Shown here: piece after piece, positions 29,009-37,814 of the stretch | How positions within the stretch are numbered: the stretch's first letter is position 1 | How the letters are laid out: each line of letters begins with the position of its first letter | NCBI GenBank assembly: GCA_016211215.1 | Contig: JACQSR010000018.1 | Coordinates: 1 to 54,334, forward strand | Reading direction: 5' to 3' | From: Candidatus Woesearchaeota archaeon | Lineage (GTDB): Archaea; Nanobdellota; Nanobdellia; Woesearchaeales; JACQSR01 | Length of the DNA stretch: 54,334 nucleotides | The notes under the pieces: generated by a model | The model's database searches: none | Told to the model about the DNA's origin: nothing | What the model saw: the letters and a program-made list of their open reading frames with translations, nothing else | Translations under genes and position numbers: made by a program

Positions 29009-29961
29009 ATGCTCCCTTCCAGCTCCTCAGCAGTAACCGATGAAGTGCCAAGCTTCCCTACCACAATTCCTGCAGCATAGTTTGCGAGCAACGCAGCATC
29101 TTTAAGGGAAGCACCTGCAGCAACTGCCAAGCCCAAAGTTGCCACCACTGTATCTCCCGCACCGCTGACATCAAACACTTCCTTTGCATGCGTTTCGACT
29201 TTTGTTACCTCATTCCCGTCAAACAGAACCATTCCCTTCTCTCCCCGGGTTATCAGAACAGCGCATCCAAGTTTTGACGCAAGAAGATTCCCAAGCTCAG
29301 TTACCTTTTCATCGGTGCATTCACGCCATCCTGCAAGCTCGCATGCCTCCTTTAGATTGGGTGTTATCAGGTAAGCATTTTTGTACTCCACCTTGTTGTC
29401 CGGCTTTGGGTCCACGATAACTTTCACGCCCCTGGCTTTGGATATTTCCGCAATGAAATCAAGCACTCTCTGAGTTACAAGCCCCTTTGCGTAATCTGAA
29501 ATCAGCACAACCTCTATGTCGTCAATTATTGACTCTATCCTGCGTATGATTTCCCCCTCTATTGGGCTGCCGATGGTTTCCCTGCTCTCGTGGTCTATCC
29601 TTATGAGCTGCTGCTTTCCCCCCATCACCCTTACCTTTCTGGTTGTCGCGCGCATATTATCAGTTATTATGCCGCGCGTGCTTATTCCCCTTTTCTGCAT
29701 CTCTTCCTGCAGCTGCTTCCACGAATCGTCATTTCCAACTACTGCGATTATGAGCGCTTCCCCGCCAAGCGAGGTTATGTTGGCTGCGGTGTTTCCTGCC
29801 CCGCCTATGGTATAATTTTCCTTCTGAACGTCCACCACCTGCACCGGGGCTTCCGGCGATATTCTTGACACGTTCCCCCAGATGTACTTGTCAAGCATTA
29901 TATCGCCTATCACAAGCACCCTCTTGCCCATCATGTTCCTTATCAGGCTTATTAGATTCAT
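29005..29961 (-). CDS. hldE1: D-glycero-beta-D-manno-heptose 7-phosphate kinase (HldE N-terminal domain type)
   Basis: VLVIGDIMLDKYIWGNVSRISPEAPVQVVDVQKENYTIGGAGNTAANI; VFDVSGAGDTVVATLGLA. Confidence 0.9.
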   Translation of the reverse strand: MNLISLIRNMMGKRVLVIGDIMLDKYIWGNVSRISPEAPVQVVDVQKENYTIGGAGNTAANITSLGGEALIIAVVGNDDSWKQLQEEMQKRGISTRGIITDNMRATTRKVRVMGGKQQLIRIDHESRETIGSPIEGEIIRRIESIIDDIEVVLISDYAKGLVTQRVLDFIAEISKARGVKVIVDPKPDNKVEYKNAYLITPNLKEACELAGWRECTDEKVTELGNLLASKLGCAVLITRGEKGMVLFDGNEVTKVETHAKEVFDVSGAGDTVVATLGLAVAAGASLKDAALLANYAAGIVVGKLGTSSVTAEELEGSI

Positions 29962-30857
29962 GATATCCCGTTCTCCCTGAAATAATCCTTTATCCCTGCT
30001 GCCAGGCTGTATTTTGCGGCAAAGCCGATTTTTTCCTTTGCCCTGGACACCTCAGCGCAGGTAAGATTCTGGTAAAACCCGTATGGATTGTCAAAATAGT
30101 CCGGCTCGAGGTTCTTTCCCAGCACCTCGTTCAGATTTTTTACCATTGCGTTAAATGATTCCGGCTTTCCGGTCCCAATGTTTACAATGCAGCTTTTCTT
30201 TGCCTCCATTGCGCTGAGGTTTGCCTCCACAACGTCCTTGACGTAAATGAAGTCCCTTTTCTGCTCCCCGAACTTGAATATTCTCGGCCTTTTTCCTGCT
30301 TTCATCTGCTGCGCAAGCTGGTAAGCCATTGATGATGCATGCCTCTTGTAGCTTTCCCCCGGACCGTAAACATTGAAGTACCTTAATCCCACAATAAGCG
30401 GAATGCTTCCGTCATAGTTCCTTGCAATCTTGTCCATCTCGGCCTTCGACCTTGCATATGCATTCAGCGGGTTTAGTTCGTCGCTCTCCTTGTTTGGCGC
30501 AGCATTGTTCCCGTAAACTCCCGCGGAACTTGCGTAGATTAGCTTTGCATTGCACGATTCTGCAAAGAATATTACATTTCTGAATCCTCCAACATTTGCA
30601 TCCATCATCTCCTTTTCATCTTCAATTAATGTGTCGGTTATTGCAGCCTGGTGGAAGATAACATCAACTTTTCCCAGCGCTGAAAAATCAAAATGCGCAA
30701 CATCCCCGTAAACAACATTTCCTGCAAACCCCTTTAGGTTTTCCTTCTTTGAACCCCTAAAGTCATCCACAACAATTACCTCGTGTCCCAAAGACTCCAG
30801 CTTCAAGGCAAGATTCGAGCCGATAAACCCTGCTCCTCCAGTTACCAATATTTTCAT
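29958..30857 (-). CDS. hldD: ADP-L-glycero-D-manno-heptose 6-epimerase
   Basis: MKILVTGGAGFIGSNLALKLESLGHEVIVVDD; YFNVYGPGESYKRHASSMAYQLAQQ; FDNPYGFYQNLTCAEVSRAKEKIGF. Confidence 0.85.
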   Translation of the reverse strand: MKILVTGGAGFIGSNLALKLESLGHEVIVVDDFRGSKKENLKGFAGNVVYGDVAHFDFSALGKVDVIFHQAAITDTLIEDEKEMMDANVGGFRNVIFFAESCNAKLIYASSAGVYGNNAAPNKESDELNPLNAYARSKAEMDKIARNYDGSIPLIVGLRYFNVYGPGESYKRHASSMAYQLAQQMKAGKRPRIFKFGEQKRDFIYVKDVVEANLSAMEAKKSCIVNIGTGKPESFNAMVKNLNEVLGKNLEPDYFDNPYGFYQNLTCAEVSRAKEKIGFAAKYSLAAGIKDYFRENGIS

Positions 30858-31414
30858 GTTAGCACCTCTTCAGTAATCTCTGCGATTATATGCAAAATCA
30901 TGATGTGCATTTCCTGTATCCTTGGGGTGTTTTTTGATTCAACATTTATGTTAACGTCGGAATTTTTCATCTTTCCGCCATCGTTTCCTGTCAATGTTAT
31001 AGTCCTGCATCCAATCTCTTTTGCCTTTTCAATACCCTTAATCACATTTGCGCTGTTTCCGGATGTGCTTAAGCCGATAACAACATCACCTTTACCTGCC
31101 AATGCCTCAATTTGCCTGGAAAAAACATTCTCAAAACCATAATCATTGCCAATTGCAGTTAGGATTGCAATGTCGGTGTTCAGCGCAATGCACGCATACC
31201 CCTTCCTTTCCTTCTTGTACCTTCCAACAAATTCTGCGGCAAAATGCGATGCCTGTGTTGCACTGCCCCCATTGCCCATTACAAGAACCTTTCCGTTGTT
31301 TCTCAGGCACTCTACAACCATATTTGCGGCCTCCGCTATATCAGCAGAAAGATTCTTTGTATCGTTGCTTACCTTAACATGCTCTTCAATCATCCTTCTT
31401 ATTGCTTCTTCCAT
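30854..31414 (-). CDS. gmhA: Sedoheptulose 7-phosphate isomerase
   Basis: NNGKVLVMGNGGSATQASHFAAEFVGRYKKER; IGLSTSGNSANVIKGIEKAKEIG. Confidence 0.9.
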   Translation of the reverse strand: MEEAIRRMIEEHVKVSNDTKNLSADIAEAANMVVECLRNNGKVLVMGNGGSATQASHFAAEFVGRYKKERKGYACIALNTDIAILTAIGNDYGFENVFSRQIEALAGKGDVVIGLSTSGNSANVIKGIEKAKEIGCRTITLTGNDGGKMKNSDVNINVESKNTPRIQEMHIMILHIIAEITEEVLT

Positions 31415-31525
31415 TATTTCACCAAAAGTATGAACTATTCATACCTTTAATCGCCCTCCATATATAAATCTTTCTGTACAGAGATTTATTTTCTATATAG
31501 GGAATAATTAGAACCGCCCTTAAAC

Positions 31526-32110
31526 TTAATTACCTTCGGACTCTTCAAGAAGAAGTCTCTTTGTTTCAACATTATCAAACCCCATGGATATTAATAGTGC
31601 TCTGGTTGGTTGATTTCTAACCCAAATCCTTTGGGAATCTTGCAAATACAAACTTGGAGTCACTAATTGAACTGAATGAGGAATTTTCTTTGCCTTTCTT
31701 AACCATTTTGATGTAGGCCAGGATGGTTTGAAAATCAGTCTTTTTTCGTAATCTGTTATTTGATAATTTTTATACCCTGCATTCAATGCAAGATGCCAAT
31801 AGTCATAATCCATAAAAACCCCATCAACATTTTCAAATGAAAGAAGAACATCATTTGGAAATTCTCTTCTTTTTCTAAAATCTTTTCCGTTTGGACCACT
31901 TGATAAGATTCTTCTCCATTGATTTTGATAACCTGTCATCCTAATATCCTCTTCAGTTGCACCAACCGCTAAAAATAACGGATAAAAACCAACTTCTTTT
32001 TCTAACCAAGAATATGCCTCTTTAAAATTTGGATCGGAATGTTCAGAATTAGCTCTTGTTTCCCCATAAACTATACTATTCAAACTTCTGCAATGATGAT
32101 ATGATAGCAT
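31526..32110 (-). CDS. Hypothetical protein
   Basis: 194 aa AT-rich ORF; no recognised family. Confidence 0.55.
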   Translation of the reverse strand: MLSYHHCRSLNSIVYGETRANSEHSDPNFKEAYSWLEKEVGFYPLFLAVGATEEDIRMTGYQNQWRRILSSGPNGKDFRKRREFPNDVLLSFENVDGVFMDYDYWHLALNAGYKNYQITDYEKRLIFKPSWPTSKWLRKAKKIPHSVQLVTPSLYLQDSQRIWVRNQPTRALLISMGFDNVETKRLLLEESEGN

Positions 32111-32154
32111 AACATCGGGTAATCAACAAACATTATTAAATTTATCGGGCCAGA

Positions 32155-32203
32155 ACGCAACTCTTAGTTATGACTTACCCATGTTAGTGGGAAGCTGTTG
32201 CGT
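32155..32203. ncRNA. Candidate structured RNA hairpin
   Basis: acgcaac (32155-32161) pairs with gttgcgt (32197-32203), enclosing ccca-tgttag-tggg; AT-rich element attattaaatttat just upstream; 258-bp intergenic region. Confidence 0.3.
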
Positions 32204-32367
32204 GAAAGTTTAAAACCCCCAGCCCCTTTTTTCCAATGCTATGGGTACATACCAAAAAGCTGTTAAGTATGAAATGGATTGCTGAGAGGATAAGGATGCA
32301 GTATGAGACCAAACTCCGCGGTTCGCAACCTGATGTGAAATTACTAAATCCTTAAATAGTCATACCT

Positions 32368-33219
32368 TTGCATACCATTATGCACTCGGAAAAAGGAGCC
32401 GGATTTCTAATTTTTCTATGCATGCTTTACTTCGGTGTTTCAGGCATCATGGTCAAAGTTCTTGGCATAAGCCCTTCCTCATTGTATTCCCTTATGGCAT
32501 TTGGCCTTGGAATTGTCGGAATCGCAGTTTCAGTCTTAAGAAAGCAGGAATTCTTTTTCAGGAAATATTTCCTTTTCTACCTTATACTTGCATTCTTTTT
32601 CTCAATGAACGTAATAGCGTTCTACAAATCTTACCAGCTGACATCGCTGGCAAATGCTGTGCTTAGCCACTATACTGCCCCCATATTCATCGCAGTTTTA
32701 TCCCCATTCCTGCTCAAGGAAAGGCTTGAAACAGTGTCCATAGCTGCCCTTGTCATCTCAACAATTGGATTGTTTCTTATCGTTGGCCCGGAAAACATCA
32801 GCTTCGGCAACAATGACTTTTTGGGAATAATGTACGGAACACTGTCCGGATTTGGATATGCAATGCAGGTTATTCTTTACCGCCTGCACCCTGAGATAGG
32901 CGAAGGGCCTCTGATTGCCACTTCCTCCATAATCAGCCTGTTGTTTGTGCTGCCGTTTGCCAGCATAGGCCATTTCGGTTCGGCAAATTTGGCATTGCTC
33001 CTCCCGTATGCCATACTTACGCCATTGGTTGTCACCCTATACGCATTTGCGGTAAAGCATGTAAGGGCTCAATTCGCAGGCATAATCGGCTACACGGAAA
33101 TAATTTCAGTGACCATATTCGGGATATTCCTCCTCAACGAAATTCCAACAATGCTAACATTTATAGGCGGTTTGCTTATAATCGCAAGCGGACTGCTGAT
33201 CATAAGGAAGCTAAGATGA
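32368..33219 (+). CDS. EamA/DMT-family transporter
   Basis: Ten hydrophobic segments; ANAVLSHYTAPIFIAVLSPFLLKERL; GYTEIISVTIFGIFLLNEIPT. Confidence 0.85.
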   Translation: MHTIMHSEKGAGFLIFLCMLYFGVSGIMVKVLGISPSSLYSLMAFGLGIVGIAVSVLRKQEFFFRKYFLFYLILAFFFSMNVIAFYKSYQLTSLANAVLSHYTAPIFIAVLSPFLLKERLETVSIAALVISTIGLFLIVGPENISFGNNDFLGIMYGTLSGFGYAMQVILYRLHPEIGEGPLIATSSIISLLFVLPFASIGHFGSANLALLLPYAILTPLVVTLYAFAVKHVRAQFAGIIGYTEIISVTIFGIFLLNEIPTMLTFIGGLLIIASGLLIIRKLR

Positions 33220-33968
33220 AAAAGGAAAAAATCGCAATCAGCCTCGACAGGAATATCCTTGAACTGCTCGACTCTAAGGTGGACGGCTCGGTTATACGCT
33301 CACGCTCGCAGGCAGTTGAGTTTTACTTAAAGAAAGGACTGAAGGAGGAAAGCATAGACACGGCAGTTATTCTCCTGAAGGGAGAGCACCAGTCAATTGC
33401 AATGAGAAAATTCAAGGGAACCACGCTCATCTCATCCCAGATTGATTTTCTTGCTGCAAATGGAATAACCCATGTTTACATACTTACCCAGCACACAAAA
33501 ATCATCAATAATTTGCTCGAGGAGATTTCAAAGTCGAGGATAAAGGCGGAGATTATAGAGAAAGACTCAAAGGGAAATGCCTCTGCACTGGTTGCAGCCA
33601 AGGGCAGGATTGCAAATGACTTTATCGCAATGTCCGGCGATGTCTACAACCATTTTAATCTCAGGAGCATGATTGAGAAGCACAAGAACAACAATAAAAT
33701 GGCAACTATGGGCTTAATGTCAAGGGAAAAGGCCTCTGAATATGGAAATGTTATTCTTGACGGGGATATTATAATAGATTTCACCGAAAAGCCGAAGAAA
33801 GCGGAATCAAACATTGTCAACGCGGGAATTTACATCTTCAGGCCGGAAATATTCAACCTTCTCAGCCCGTCAACAATATCATTGGAAAGCGATTTATTCC
33901 CCGTGCTTGCAAGGCAAAGGCAGCTTCTTGGGTTCTTTACGCACGGCGAGTACGGGCATGTTATTTAG
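33216..33968 (+). CDS. Ribbon-helix-helix domain fused to a degenerate sugar nucleotidyltransferase domain
   Basis: N-terminal KIAISLDRNILELLDSKVDGSVIRSRSQAVEFYLKKGL (RHH); then AVILLKGEHQSIAMRKFKGTTLISSQIDFLAANGITHVYI...AMSGDVYNHF...FTEKPKKAESNIVNAGIYIF. Confidence 0.75.
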   Translation: MKKEKIAISLDRNILELLDSKVDGSVIRSRSQAVEFYLKKGLKEESIDTAVILLKGEHQSIAMRKFKGTTLISSQIDFLAANGITHVYILTQHTKIINNLLEEISKSRIKAEIIEKDSKGNASALVAAKGRIANDFIAMSGDVYNHFNLRSMIEKHKNNNKMATMGLMSREKASEYGNVILDGDIIIDFTEKPKKAESNIVNAGIYIFRPEIFNLLSPSTISLESDLFPVLARQRQLLGFFTHGEYGHVI

Positions 33969-34509
33969 GCACATAAATCCCGTCTTTCAGGAAGAAATCA
34001 GTAGGAACCAGCCCCTCAAGATTTGCAGGCACAGGCAATATGCCCAAGACATATTCTTTGTCAATTCTCTTCAACTCTTTGTCAATTCCCCTGCAGTTGC
34101 CTATTCTCAATTCGCGTTCCACAACCTTAACGGAAATGAAGCATGGCCTTAGAATCCCATCGCGCATTTCTAAAGAAGTGTCAATGTTAAGCTCCAAGGT
34201 TTCATAATAAGGACCAAAACCAGTGTCATAATCTTCGACCAGGATTCCACGCTCCACAAAAAGAGTGCCTTTGTACCTTGGGGGAGCATTACCATCTTTT
34301 GGCGCAGTGTACAAGGTGTGTACCCCCTGGATTTCAGCCACCCTTCCGTTCAACCACGACAATAAAGAAAACCTGCTGAGACCCCGAAAATAACCCATCT
34401 CCAGACTTTCTCCTGGCAGATTCACATTTCCTCCAAGCTTTTCCAAAAGTCCCACAGGGTCAACCAATTTTGTGTCAATGCTTTTCATAAGATTCCCTCG
34501 TCTTATCAT
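33961..34509 (-). CDS. Hypothetical protein, possible distant paralog of upstream gene
   Basis: DPVGLLEKLGG...GTLFVERGILVEDYDTGFGPYYETL...RPCFISVKV...VPTDFFLKD. Confidence 0.55.
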   Translation of the reverse strand: MIRRGNLMKSIDTKLVDPVGLLEKLGGNVNLPGESLEMGYFRGLSRFSLLSWLNGRVAEIQGVHTLYTAPKDGNAPPRYKGTLFVERGILVEDYDTGFGPYYETLELNIDTSLEMRDGILRPCFISVKVVERELRIGNCRGIDKELKRIDKEYVLGILPVPANLEGLVPTDFFLKDGIYVPK

Positions 34510-34963
34510 TCAAAAACATGGCAGTTGGAAGCAATAAGGTTCCCCGTGACGGCCATGGCAATCTTCCACCATACAACCTTAGAGTCTTTCGCGTTACCTC
34601 AATCTCTCCTTCACGATTTTTAACGAGAACATCAATTAAACAAGGCGGCACTTCATAGCCCGATTTAAGCTTGAGAGGACTTTTTATTCTAATGCCAAGA
34701 TGCTCGTAACCGTAATGCTGCCAGCCATCTGTCCCGTATTCGTTTGCCTCACCGCTCTCAACGTATAGGTGGCCTATTTTCTTCCATTGCAACAAAGGAA
34801 AAAAGCCCGTAGTGTTAACCCGTTTTTCATCAACGTACCAGCTTAATGGTCTATACATGACATAATCCCCAAGACTAAGCCTTCCCGAATCGTATGAGAG
34901 CGATTCGTTCAGCCTTTCTACAAGCCCATGGGGATTCACAAACTCAAACTTAGGCTCTTCCAT
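34475..34963 (-). CDS. Hypothetical protein, possible distant paralog of downstream gene
   Basis: NPHGLVERLNES...GHLYVESGEANEYGTDGWQHYGYEHL...PPCLIDVLV...LPTAMFLND; overlaps next gene by 35 bp. Confidence 0.55.
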   Translation of the reverse strand: MEEPKFEFVNPHGLVERLNESLSYDSGRLSLGDYVMYRPLSWYVDEKRVNTTGFFPLLQWKKIGHLYVESGEANEYGTDGWQHYGYEHLGIRIKSPLKLKSGYEVPPCLIDVLVKNREGEIEVTRKTLRLYGGRLPWPSRGTLLLPTAMFLNDKTRESYEKH

Positions 34964-35055
34964 TCATCGAGGTAATGCAAGATAACTTAAAAAGATTTCC
35001 ACGAGAAAAAGAAACAAAAAAATAAAGAATACTATTCCAACCTAAAATACTAAAC

Positions 35056-35211
35056 TTAGTACTTCTTGTGCTTTTGGTAGCAGTCCCTGCAGTAAACAGC
35101 CCGCCCTTCAGTTGGCTTAAAGGGTACTTCTGTCTCAGCGCCGCAGTCAGAGCATGTTACTTTATGCATCTGCCTTGGTCCTCGGTCAAATCTACCTTCT
35201 CCAAAACCCAT
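35056..35211 (-). CDS. Small zinc-ribbon protein, 51 aa (absent from the ORF track)
   Basis: Reads MGFGEGRFDRGPRQMHKVTCSDCGAETEVPFKPTEGRAVYCRDCYQKHKKY*; CxxCG...CRDC pairs. Confidence 0.85.
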   Translation of the reverse strand: MGFGEGRFDRGPRQMHKVTCSDCGAETEVPFKPTEGRAVYCRDCYQKHKKY

Positions 35212-35309
35212 TTTTATTCCTCCGATATACGCTCAAAAGAAACTAGAATTCCTTTCTACGTACTACTAAGCATACAGAAACAGGTTTTCATTTAAAAAAC
35301 TATCGGTTT

Positions 35310-35702
35310 TCAGTATTTGAGCACCCTTAATCCAGGGATTCTTGCAAAATGCGCATCACCTGAAACCAGGGTATCTCCTCTCGTCAAGGCAATGCCTGCA
35401 ACCATGATATCCACACCACCAATTTGCTGGCCCTGGCGAATTAAACCTGCCTCGACTTCCGCAGACCTTTTTGCTGCAGCCTCGTCAAGCGGAAAAACTG
35501 TCAGATGAGTCAATAACTCTTCAACCCGCTTTTTCTCCCTGTCAGGGATAGAGCTTAGCAAAGCCCCTTCCCACATCTCCATTACGGATGGCGCAGCGAC
35601 AGCCAGCACGGATTCCTTTCTTTCCAAATCGTCCAATAAATCAACTGCAGAAGGCTTGTTCCGAAGAATATCAATGAGAAAAGAGCTGTCCAGAACTGCC
35701 AT
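35310..35702 (-). CDS. PIN-domain toxin (VapC-like)
   Basis: MAVLDSSFLIDILRNKPSA, SVMEMWEGAL, GGVDIMVAGIAL, LVSGDAHFARIPGL. Confidence 0.85.
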   Translation of the reverse strand: MAVLDSSFLIDILRNKPSAVDLLDDLERKESVLAVAAPSVMEMWEGALLSSIPDREKKRVEELLTHLTVFPLDEAAAKRSAEVEAGLIRQGQQIGGVDIMVAGIALTRGDTLVSGDAHFARIPGLRVLKY

Positions 35703-35703
35703 C

Positions 35704-35952
35704 TTACCCCTCCAATCCAGATACAGTCTTTTTCATCCTTTCCCGGTGGGCTGTGGCATGGCGCTGTCGTACAGCATATACCTCTTTCTTCAGCTTGTCT
35801 GCGCTGGAGGAGGAGAGTGCTCCGACAAATTCCTTTATGGACCGTTTTCCGGAGATTCGGATTATGGTCTCGCTAAAGCTTTCTTTCTCTTCCTTCATTC
35901 CTTTCAGCGCTTCGTAAGCATCGTTAGTAACAGTTATAGTCTTTGTAGCCAT
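35704..35952 (-). CDS. VapB-like antitoxin
   Basis: MATKTITVTNDAYEALKGMKEEKESFSETIIRISG; directly upstream of the PIN gene. Confidence 0.8.
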   Translation of the reverse strand: MATKTITVTNDAYEALKGMKEEKESFSETIIRISGKRSIKEFVGALSSSSADKLKKEVYAVRQRHATAHRERMKKTVSGLEG

Positions 35953-35995
35953 AATCTATGTGTATGTATGTTTAGATATTTAAATGTTGCTATGT

Positions 35996-36607
35996 TCACT
36001 CCATATAGTTTACCCCGGCATCCGCATCTGAAGAGCATAACCTCCTATTCGCAAGCCTTTCCAAAACGTCAATCGAAAGCGACCTTATATCATCACAGAG
36101 CTCCCTGTCTTTCTCAAGTTTATGGCCTACGAAAGGAAGCCAATATGCAGCATCAGGGAAATCTCCTTCGCCCAAGCCCAAGAATTCCAATATTGTATAA
36201 ACTTTGCCATAAGGGTTTGTTTGCCGAATCCTGTCTGCTACCGAGTTTCCCGTAGCAAGCACGAGAGTTTCATTGCCAATGGTATTTGCAGACACTATTA
36301 ATGCCTTTTTCTCAAGGAAATCATCAATGCCTTCTTTCAGCAGAATAACGCCGACGCGCGGATGGATTGTAGTTGGGCTTTGCCTCAGCACCTCAACCTC
36401 CCCTGAGTAGATTCCATTCCTGTACCGCTGGCATTCTTCAAGGCGCCTTTCTCTTCTCAGCATATCCCTTTCCAATTTTTCCGGAAAAAGCGTGCCAAAC
36501 TCAACAACTAGGTCCTGCAATCCGTACTCTTCCCTGTAATGCATTGTGTAAGAGGCAAAACAGGGGCTTCTTCTGGAACCTGCAGCGCAAACGTAAAGCA
36601 ATGGCAT
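35996..36607 (-). CDS. Possible divergent LMW protein-tyrosine-phosphatase-like protein
   Basis: N-terminal LLYVCAAGSRRSPCFASYT (CX5RS); C-terminal KVYTILEFLGLGEGDFPDAAYW resembles the LMW-PTP Asp loop. Confidence 0.4.
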   Translation of the reverse strand: MPLLYVCAAGSRRSPCFASYTMHYREEYGLQDLVVEFGTLFPEKLERDMLRRERRLEECQRYRNGIYSGEVEVLRQSPTTIHPRVGVILLKEGIDDFLEKKALIVSANTIGNETLVLATGNSVADRIRQTNPYGKVYTILEFLGLGEGDFPDAAYWLPFVGHKLEKDRELCDDIRSLSIDVLERLANRRLCSSDADAGVNYME

Positions 36608-36641
36608 TCCTTAAGGGGTTCGGATTACATTTATATTTCTT

Positions 36642-37274
36642 TCACTCCACCTTGCAATACGCGCACCATTCTTTCTCGTAGAACTTCTGCGGGATTCTGT
36701 TGATGTCATCGCGCATCCCTTCAATCAGAAATACAAACTTCATCTGGTTGTCCTTTTTGTTTATGTCCACGCTCATAAGCTTGAATTTCCTGGTGTTGGT
36801 GAGCAAAAGGCCCTTTACGTCCTTTTCATTAATGATTTTGCTGGTTCCAATCTCTAGCCTCTTTTGGTACAGCCCAATTCCGTGCCTTTCGAAGTACCTG
36901 TCAAAAGCTACGATTGCCCATATTGAGGCATAGGCGATTCCCGCCTCTCTATAATACCCAATTCCCACCAGCAGCCCAAGAAGTGCGAAGAACCATATTG
37001 CAGCTGCAGTTGTTGCGCCGTATATCTTGTCCGTTGTCTTTATCAGCGCCCCTGCACCCAAAAAGCCTATTCCGGTTATTACAGCGCCGAGCAAAGGCAG
37101 CGGGTTGTCAGGCGTTAGTGTTACTGCGGCAATTGAGAGTGCGCACGCGCCCACAGAAACAAATATGAAAGCCCCGAAGCCTATTGGCTTGTGCGACTTC
37201 TGCCTTTCCAGCCCGAACAGCAGCGCCAGCACGAACGTAATCACAAACCTGATTATTATAATCTCTGTTTCCAT
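36642..37274 (-). CDS. MgtC-family membrane protein
   Basis: IRFVITFVLALLFGLERQ; GIGFLGAGALIKTTDKIYGATTAAAIWF. Confidence 0.9.
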   Translation of the reverse strand: METEIIIIRFVITFVLALLFGLERQKSHKPIGFGAFIFVSVGACALSIAAVTLTPDNPLPLLGAVITGIGFLGAGALIKTTDKIYGATTAAAIWFFALLGLLVGIGYYREAGIAYASIWAIVAFDRYFERHGIGLYQKRLEIGTSKIINEKDVKGLLLTNTRKFKLMSVDINKKDNQMKFVFLIEGMRDDINRIPQKFYEKEWCAYCKVE

Positions 37275-37312
37275 TATCCAAAGCCGTAGCTATGCCGTTT
37301 AAATTATTTTGC

Positions 37313-37750
37313 TTATCCCCTTGGCCAGCCGGCTATTATGCCGCCCATCACAACCATAGAAACAAGCTGAAAGCCGGCATTTATGATGTACAGCCTTACA
37401 GTCTTGCCCTCCCACAGAACCATCCCAAGCAGGGTAGTTGCAATGAAACCCAGCCAAAACAGGAACCCGGTAACAAGCCCAAGTAATATGGTTGCAGCCT
37501 CAAGATAGCCAAGGAACAGTGCAAGAACGTAAGCAGTTATAAGTGTTGCAACAAAGCCAAGCACAAACGACAATATCATCCCCTTCTTTGCCTCTTCCAT
37601 CTTCTTAGGAGTCATCCCGGAAGCCTTTGCCCAGACCTTCCCGAAAACAGGCTTTGAATACCATATCATCCCAAGAACCATTGACACAACAGCAGCGACG
37701 AGCACTGCCCACTCATTAGCGCCAATTGCAACCATATATAACCACCTCAT
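37313..37750 (-). CDS. DUF1761-like membrane protein
   Basis: MVLGMIWYSKPVFGKVWAKASGMTPKKMEEAKKGM. Confidence 0.75.
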   Translation of the reverse strand: MRWLYMVAIGANEWAVLVAAVVSMVLGMIWYSKPVFGKVWAKASGMTPKKMEEAKKGMILSFVLGFVATLITAYVLALFLGYLEAATILLGLVTGFLFWLGFIATTLLGMVLWEGKTVRLYIINAGFQLVSMVVMGGIIAGWPRG

Positions 37751-37814
37751 TCCCCGTAATGAGTTTAAACTTTATAAACTTTCCTCGGATGCAGTATATA
37801 TTACGGAGAGTATT

